DNA of 64,000 nt, from NCBI GenBank assembly GCA_027886175.1, contig JAJNNQ010000140.1, positions 620,001-684,000 of the forward strand, given 5' to 3'. The notes under the pieces were generated by a model. The model saw nothing but the letters and a program-made list of their open reading frames with translations. It was not told where the DNA came from and searched no databases. Positions 56,701 to 64,000 of the stretch are shown piece by piece. A program made the translations under genes and the position numbers. Positions within the stretch are counted from its first letter, which is position 1. The number at the start of each line of letters is the position of its first letter. Source of the stretch: Phylloscopus collybita. Lineage: Eukaryota > Chordata > Aves > Passeriformes > Phylloscopidae.

Positions 56701-59700
56701 CATAAAAATGAGGATATCTCCCAGGTGCAATCTACCACCAGGTGGAAGTTTGTCAGCCCTTGCAGTGCCAAAAGCCTCCTAAAAACTGACATCAGGAACA
56801 TAGGATGGATAATTTGTTTTTCCATGGAAAGGGGCCACTGTTCGTGTCTAATGCTGTCTGCCTGCCAGTGGGCAGAAGCCTACCAAAATTCCCTACAAAT
56901 GAGGATATCTCCCAAATGCAATTTCCCACCAGATGGAAGTTTCTCTGCCCTTATATTGGAAAACACCTCCTACAACCTGACATCAGCAACGTGGGGTGGA
57001 GATTTTGAATTCCCATGGAAAAGGGCCACCGTTCGTGTCTAACGATGTCTGCCTCCCACTGGGGTTATGCGTGCTGAAATTCCATACAAATGAGGATATC
57101 TCCCCGATGCAATCAGCCACCAGACGGAAGTTTGTTTGCCCTTGTACTGCCAAAGGCCTCCTAAAACCTGACATCAGGAACGTGGCTTGGAGACTTTGGC
57201 TGCCCATGGGAAAAGGGCCACCGTTCATGACTAATGCTGTCTGCCTGCCACTGGGCTTCTACCTGCTGAAGTTCCATACAAATGAGGATATCTCTCCGAT
57301 GCAATCAACCACCAGACGGAAGTTTGTCTACCTTTGTAGTGTCAAAGGCCTCCTAGAAACGGACATCAGGAACGTGGGGTGGAGACTTTGGTTTCCCATA
57401 AAAATGGGCCATTGTTCGTGTCTAATGCTGTCTGCCTGCCACTGTGCTTCTTCCTACTAAAATTCCACTAAAATTCCATAGAAATGAGGATATCTCCCAG
57501 GTGCAATCTACAACCAGATGGAAGTTTCTCTGCCCTTATATTGGAAAACGCCTCCTACAAAGTGACATCAGCAACATGGGGTGGAGATTTTGGTTTCCCA
57601 TGTTAAAGGGCCACTGTTCGTGTCTAATGCTGTCTGCCTGCCACTGGAGTTATGCCTACTGAAATTCCTCACAAATGAGGATATTTCCTAGATGGAATCT
57701 CCCACCAGTTGGAAGTTTGTTTGCCCTTCTAGTGCCAAAGGCCTCCTAAAAACTGACATCAGGAACCTGGGGTGGAGACTTTGGTTTCTCATGGAAATGG
57801 GCCACCGTTCGTGTCTAATAATGTCTGTCGGCCATTGGGCTTCTACCTACGAAAATTCCACTGAAATTCCATACAAATGAAGACATCTCCCGGGTGCAGT
57901 CTACCGCCAGATATAAGTTTTTCTGCCCTTGTATTTCCAAAGGCCTTCTATAAACTGACATGAGGAGCCTGGAGTGGAGACTTTGGTTTCCCATGGATAT
58001 GGGCCAGCGTTCGTGTGTAAAGCAGTCTGCCTGCTGCTGGATTTCTGCCTACTTTAATACCACTGAAATTCCATAAAAATGAGGATATCTCCCAGGTGCA
58101 ATCTACCACCAGATGGAAGATTTTCTGCCCTTGTACTTCCAAAGGCCTCTTACAAACTAATATCAGGAACGTGGGGTAGAGACTTCGGTTTCCCATGGAA
58201 AAGGACCACCATTTGTGTCTAATGCTGTCTGCCTGCCACTGGGGTTATGCCTGCTGAAATTCCTCACAAATGAGGATATCTCCCGCACGGAATCTACCAC
58301 CAGTTGGAAGTTTATCTGCCCTTGTAGTGCCAAAGGTCTCCTACAAACTGACATCAGGCACGTGAGATGGAGACTTTGGTTTCCCAAGGAAATGGACCAC
58401 AGTTCGTGTCTAATGCTGTCTGCGAGACACTGGGCTTATGCCGACTAAAATTCCACTAAAATTCTATACAAATGAGGATGTCTCCCAGGTGCAATCTACC
58501 ACCAGATGGAAGTTTGTCTGCCCCTGAAGAGCCAAAGGCTTCCTACAAATTGACATCAAGAACCTGAGGCGGAGACTTTGGTTTCCCATGGAAAAGGGCC
58601 ACCGTTCGCGTCTAATACTGTCTGCCTGCCACTGGGCTTATGGCTATTAAAATTACATACAAATGAGGATATCTCCTAGATGCAATATGCCACCAATAGG
58701 AACTTTTTTTCCTCCTGTAGTGCCAGAGGCCTCCTAGAAAATGACATGAGGAACCTGGGGTGGAGACTTTGGTTTCCCATGGAAATGAGCCACTATTCAT
58801 GTCTAATTCTGTCTACCTGCAGCTGGGATTCTGTCTACTAATATTCCACTAAAATTCCATACAAATGAGTATATCTCCCAGGTGCAATCTAACACCAGAT
58901 GGAAGATTCTCTGCCCTTGTGTTTCCAAAGGCCTCCTACAAACTGCCATCAGGAACCTGGGGTGGAGACTTTGCTTTCCCATGGAAAAGGACCACCGTTC
59001 CTGTCTAATGCTGTCTGCCTGGCACTGTGGTGATGACTGCTGAAGTTCCATACAAATGAGGATATCTCCCAGGTGTAATCTACCACTGGGTGGAAGTTTT
59101 TCTGCCCCCGTAGTGCCAAAGGCCACCTAAAAACTGACATCCCGAACGGGGGGTTGAGACTTTTGTTTCCCAAAGAAATGCCCACCGTTCGTGTCTAATA
59201 ATGTCTGTCGGCCATTGGGCTTCTACCTACGAAAATTCCACTGAAATTCCATACAAATGAAGACCTCTCCCGGGTGCAGTCTACCGCCAGATATAAGTTT
59301 TTCTGCCCTTGTATTTCCAAAGGCCTTCTATAAACTGACATGAGGAGCCTGGAGAGGACACTTTGGTTTCCCATGGATATGGGCCAGCGATCGTGTGTAA
59401 AGCAGTCTGCCTGCTGCTGGATTTCTGCCTACTTTAATACCACTGAAATTCCATAAAAATGAGGATATCTCCCAGGTGCAATCTACCACCAGATGGAAGT
59501 TTGCCTGCCCTTGTATTTCCAAAGGCCTCCTACAAACTGACATCAGGAACGTGAGGTGGAGACTTTGGTTTCCCATGGAAAAAGTCCATTGTTCGTGTCT
59601 AATGCTGTCTGCCTGCCACTGGGCTTCTGCCTGCTGAAATTCCATACAAATGAGGGTATCTCCTCGATTCAATCAAACACAAGACGGAACTTTGTCTGCC

Positions 59701-62700
59701 CTTGTAGTGCCAAAGGCCTCCTACAAAATGACACCCGGAACCCGGGGTGGAGGCTTTGGTTTCCCATAGAAATGGGCCACTGTTCGTGTCTAATGCTGTC
59801 TGCCTGCCACTGGGTTTCTTCCTACTAAAATTCCACTAAAATTCCATAGAAATGAGGATATCTCCCAGGTGCAATCTACAACCAGATGGAAGTTTTTCTG
59901 CCCTTATATTGGAAAACGCCTCCTACAATGAGACATCAGCAACGTGGGGTGGAGATTTTGGTTTCCCATGGAAATGGGCCACTCTTCGTGTCCAATGCTG
60001 TCTGCGTGCCACTTGGCTTCTGCCTTCTGAAATCCCATACAAATGAGCATATCTCGCCGATGCAATCAACCACCAGATGGAAGTTTGTCTGCCCTTTTAA
60101 TGCCAAAGGCCTCCTACAAACTGACATGAGGAGCCTGGGTTGGAGACTTTGGTTTCCCATGGATATTGGCCAGCGTTCGTGTGTAATGCTGTCTGCCTGC
60201 CGATGGACTTCTGCCTACTAAAATACCACTAAAATTCCATACAAATGGCGATATCTCCCAGGTCCAATCTACCACCAGATGGAAATTTTTCTGCCCTTGT
60301 AGTTCCATTTGCCTCTTAATGACTGACATCAGGAACGTGGGATGGAGACTTTGGTTTCCCATGGAAAAGGGCACCGTTCGTGTCTAATGCTATCTGCCTG
60401 CCACTGGGGTTATGCCTTCTGAAATTCCTCACAAATGAGGATATCTCCCAGGTGCAATCTACCACCAGATGGAAGTTTGTCTGCCCTTGTAGTTCCAAAG
60501 CCCTCCCACAAACTGACATCAGGAACGTGAGGTGGAGACTTTGGTTTCCCATGGAAAAGGTCCATTGTTCGTGTCTAATGCTGTCTGCCTGCCACTGGGC
60601 TTCTGCCTGCTGAAATTCCATACAAATGAGGATATCTCCTCGATGCAATCAACCACCAGATGGAACTTTGTCTGCTCTTGTAGTGCCAAAGGCCTCCTAC
60701 AAACTCACATCAGGAACCTGTAGTGGAGACTTTGGTTTCCCATGGAAATGGGCCAGCGTCCGTGTCTAATGACTTGCGTCTGCCACTAGGCTTCTGCCTA
60801 TTAAAATCCCACTAAAATTCCATACAAATGAGGATGTCTCCCAGGTGCAATCTACCACCTGATGGAAGTTTGTCTGCCTCTGTAGTGCCAAATGCCTCCT
60901 AAAAACTGACGTCAGGAACGTGGGGTGGAGACTTTGGTTTCCCATGGAAAAGGGGCACCGTTCGTGTCTAATGCTGTCTGCCTGTCACTGGTGTTATGCC
61001 TGCTGAAATACCTCACAAATGAGGCTATCTCCCAGATGCAATATGCCAGCAGTTGGAAGTTTGTCTCCTCCTGTAGTGCCAGAGGTCTCCTAAAAACTGA
61101 CATCAGGAACGTGGGGTGGAGACTTTGTTTTTCCATGGATAGAGGCCACCCTTCGTGTCTAATGCTGTCTGCCTGCCAGTGGGCATATGCCTACCAAAGT
61201 TCCATACATATGAGGATATCTCCCAAATGCAATTTCCCACCAGATGAAAGTTTGTCTGCCCTTTTAATGCCAAAGGCCTCCTACAAACTGACATGAGGAG
61301 CCTGGGTTGGAGACTTTGGTTTCCCATGGATATTGGCCAGCGTTCGTGTGTAATGCTGTCTGCCTGCCGCTGGACTTCTGCCTACTAAAATTCCACTAAA
61401 ATTCTATACAAATGAGGATATCTCCCAGGTGCAATCTACCACCAGATGGAAGTTTGTCTGCCCTTGTAGTTCCAAAGGCCTCCTACAAACTGACATCAGG
61501 AACGTGAGGTGGAGACTTTGGTTTCCCATGGAAAAGGTCCATTGTTCATGTCTAATGCTGTCTGCGTGCCACTGGGCTTCTGCCTGCTGAAATTCCATAC
61601 AAATGAGGATATCTCCTCGATGCAATCAACCACCAGACGGAACTTTGTCTGCCCTTCTAGTGCCAAACGCCTCCTTCAAACTGACATCAGGATCCTGGAT
61701 TGGAAACTTTGGTTTCCCATGGAAATGGGCCAGCGTTCGTGTCTAATGATGTGTGCCTGCCACGAGGCTTCTGCATATTAAAATTCCACTAAAATTCCAT
61801 ACAAATGAGGATATCTCCCATGTGCAATCTACCACCAGATGGAAGTTTGTCTGCCCCTGTAGAGCCAAAGGCTTCCTACTAATTGACATCAGGAACCTGG
61901 GGCGGAGACTTTGGTTTCCCATTGAAAAGGACCACCGTTCCTGTCTAATGCTGTCTGCCTGGCACTGTGGTTATGACTGCTGAAGTTCAATACAAATGAG
62001 GATATCTCCCAGGTGCAATCTACCACGAGGTGGACGTTTGTTTGCCCTCCTTGTGCCAAAGGCCTCGTAAAAACTGACATCAGGAACATGGGGTGGAGAC
62101 TTTGGTTTCCCAAGGTAATGGGCCACCGTTTGCGGCTAATGCTGCCTGCCAGCCACTGGGCTTATGCCTACTAAAATTCCACTAAAATTCTACACAAATG
62201 AGGATATCTCCAGGGTGCAATCTATAACCAGATGGAAGTTTGTCTGCCCTTGTAGTTCCAAACGCCTCCTAAAAACTGAAATCAGGAACGTGGGTTGGAG
62301 ACTTTCTTCTCCCATGGAAATGGGCCACCGTTTGTGTCTAATGCTATGTGCCTGCCACTGGGCTTCTTCCTATTAAAATTCCACTAAAATTCCATAGAAA
62401 TGAGGATATCACCCAGGTGCAATCTACCACCAGATGGAAGTTTCTCTGCCCTTATATTGGAAAACGCCTCCTACAAAGTGACATCAGCAACGTGCGGTGG
62501 AGGTTTTGGTTTCCCATGGAAAAGGTCCATTGTTCGTGTCTAATGCTGTCTGCCTGTCACTGGGGTTATGCCTGCTGAAATTCCTTACAAATGAAGATAT
62601 CTCCCAGATGCAATATGCCAGCAGTTGGAAGTTTGTCTCCACTTGTAGTGCCAGAGGCCTCCTAAAAACCGACATCAGGAACGTGGGTTGGAGACTTTTT

Positions 62701-64000
62701 TTTTTCCATGGAAAGAGGCCACCGTTCGTGTCTAATGCTGTCTGCCTGCCAGTGGGCATAAGCCTACCAAAGTTCCATACATATGAGGATATCTCCCAAA
62801 TGCAATTTCCCACCAGATGGAAGTTTGTCTGCCCTTGCATTTCCAAACGCCTCCTAAAAACTGAAATCAGGAACGTGGGTTGGAGACTTTCTTCTCCCAT
62901 GGAAATGGGCCAGCGTTCGTGTCTAATGATGTGTGCCTGCCACTAGGCTTCTGCCTATTAAAATTCCACTAAAATTCCATACAAATGAGGATGTCTCCCA
63001 GGTGCAATCTACCACCAGATGGAAGATTGTGTGCCCATTTAGAGCCAAAGGCTTCTTACAAACTGACATCAGGAACGTGCGGTGGAGACTTTGGTTTCCC
63101 ATGGAAATGGGCCACCGTTTGTGTATAATGCTATGTGCCTGCCACTGGGCTTATGCCTAGTAAAATCCCATACAAATGAGGATATCTCCCAGATGGAGTC
63201 TACCACCAGTTGAAAGTTTGTCTGCCCTTGTAATGCAAACGGCCTCCTACAAATTGACATCAGGAATCTGGAAAGGACGCTTTGGTTTCCCATGGAAAAG
63301 GGCCACCCTTGGTGTTTAATGCTGTCTGCCTGCCAGTGGGCATATGCCTACTAAAATTCCCTACAAATGAGGATATCTCCCAAATGCAATTTCCCACCAG
63401 ATGGAAGTTTGTCTGCCCGTTTAATGCCAAAGTCCTCCGACAACCTGACATCAGGAATGTGGGATGGAGACTTTGGTTTCCCTAGGAAACGGGCCACTGC
63501 TCCTGTCTAATTCTCTCTGCCTTCCGCTGGGATTCTGCCTACTAACATTCCACTAAAATTCCATAGAAATGAGGATATCTCCCAGGTGCAATCTACAACC
63601 AGATGGAAGTTTCTCTGCCCTTATATTGGAAAACGCCTCCTACAAAGTGACATTTGCAACATGGGGTGGAGATTTTGGTTTCCCATGGAAAAGGGCCACT
63701 CTTTGTGTCTAATGCTGTCTACCTGTCACTGGGGTTATGCCTGTTGAAATTCCTCACAAATGAGGATATCTCCCCGGTGCAATCAACCACCAGATGGAAG
63801 TGTCTCTGCCCTTGTAGTGCCAAAAGCCTCCTTCAAACTGACATCAGGAACATAGTATGGATAATTTGTTTTTCCATGGAAAAGGGCCATCGTTCCTGTC
63901 TAATGCTGTCTGCCTGGCACTGTGGTTTTGACTGCTGAAGTTCCTCACAAATGAGGATATCTCCCACACGGAATCTACCACCAGTTGGAAGTTTGTCTGC
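50763..64000 (+). repeat. ~190-bp satellite array, + orientation (to window end)
   Basis: Continuous satellite with monomers of ~190 and ~202 bp. Local duplications occur, for example 57821 and 59201 (shift 1380 bp) and 60532 and 61509 (shift 977 bp). No other insertion or gene was recognised over 13 kb; stop-free stretches of ~60-150 codons are products of the repeat. Confidence 0.96.

Noticed and set aside
41520..64000. CRISPR-like regular repetition
   Set aside because: The repeats are contiguous ~190-bp monomers with no unique spacers, in bird-type DNA.

Overview
The window looks like bird DNA, probably from a passerine. The reasons are a CR1 LINE 3' end, two young ERV-L-type proviruses, class II-type solo LTRs, and the last coding exon of a BMP3-like gene, all set in a ~190-bp satellite. 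There are no bacterial genes, tRNAs or rRNAs. The only long conserved reading frames belong to the two proviruses.

Layout. (1) 1-6104: an ERV-L provirus on the minus strand, with its 3' LTR cut by the window start. (2) 6105-8725: ~190-bp satellite in + orientation. (3) 8726-9003: a 21-bp minisatellite, then 222 bp of single-copy DNA. (4) 9226-13782 and 17228-21791: the two arms of a palindrome, nearly identical and inverted, each with a BMP3-like last exon, its downstream DNA and a CR1 fragment. They surround a 3.4-kb spacer (13783-17227) of T-rich, AT-rich, CpG-rich and G-rich repeats. (5) 21792-34765: the satellite in - orientation, including three copies of a 3.3-3.7-kb higher-order repeat. 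(6) 34766-41302: a second, complete provirus on the plus strand with 712-bp LTRs and a 4-bp target duplication. (7) 41303-41519: the last - oriented satellite. At ~41520 the array flips to + orientation and stays so to 64000, interrupted by two copies of one 368-bp solo LTR (48843-49210 and 50395-50762).

How it fits together. Both proviruses keep open gag and pol frames, nearly identical LTR pairs, a primer binding site and a polypurine tract, and neither has env. Pol is in the same frame as gag after a single UAG that sits inside a perfect hairpin, so Pol is probably made by stop readthrough. Gag begins with a signal-anchor-like segment. The proviruses differ in LTR version and in satellite insertion point, so they are independent insertions and not mirror copies.

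The palindrome arms match almost perfectly, as in the gene-converting palindromes of sex-limited chromosomes. A W chromosome, a germline-restricted chromosome or a pericentromeric block are all possible, but the sequence alone does not decide. The BMP3-like pieces are last exons only, with no upstream exons in the window, so they are listed as gene fragments.
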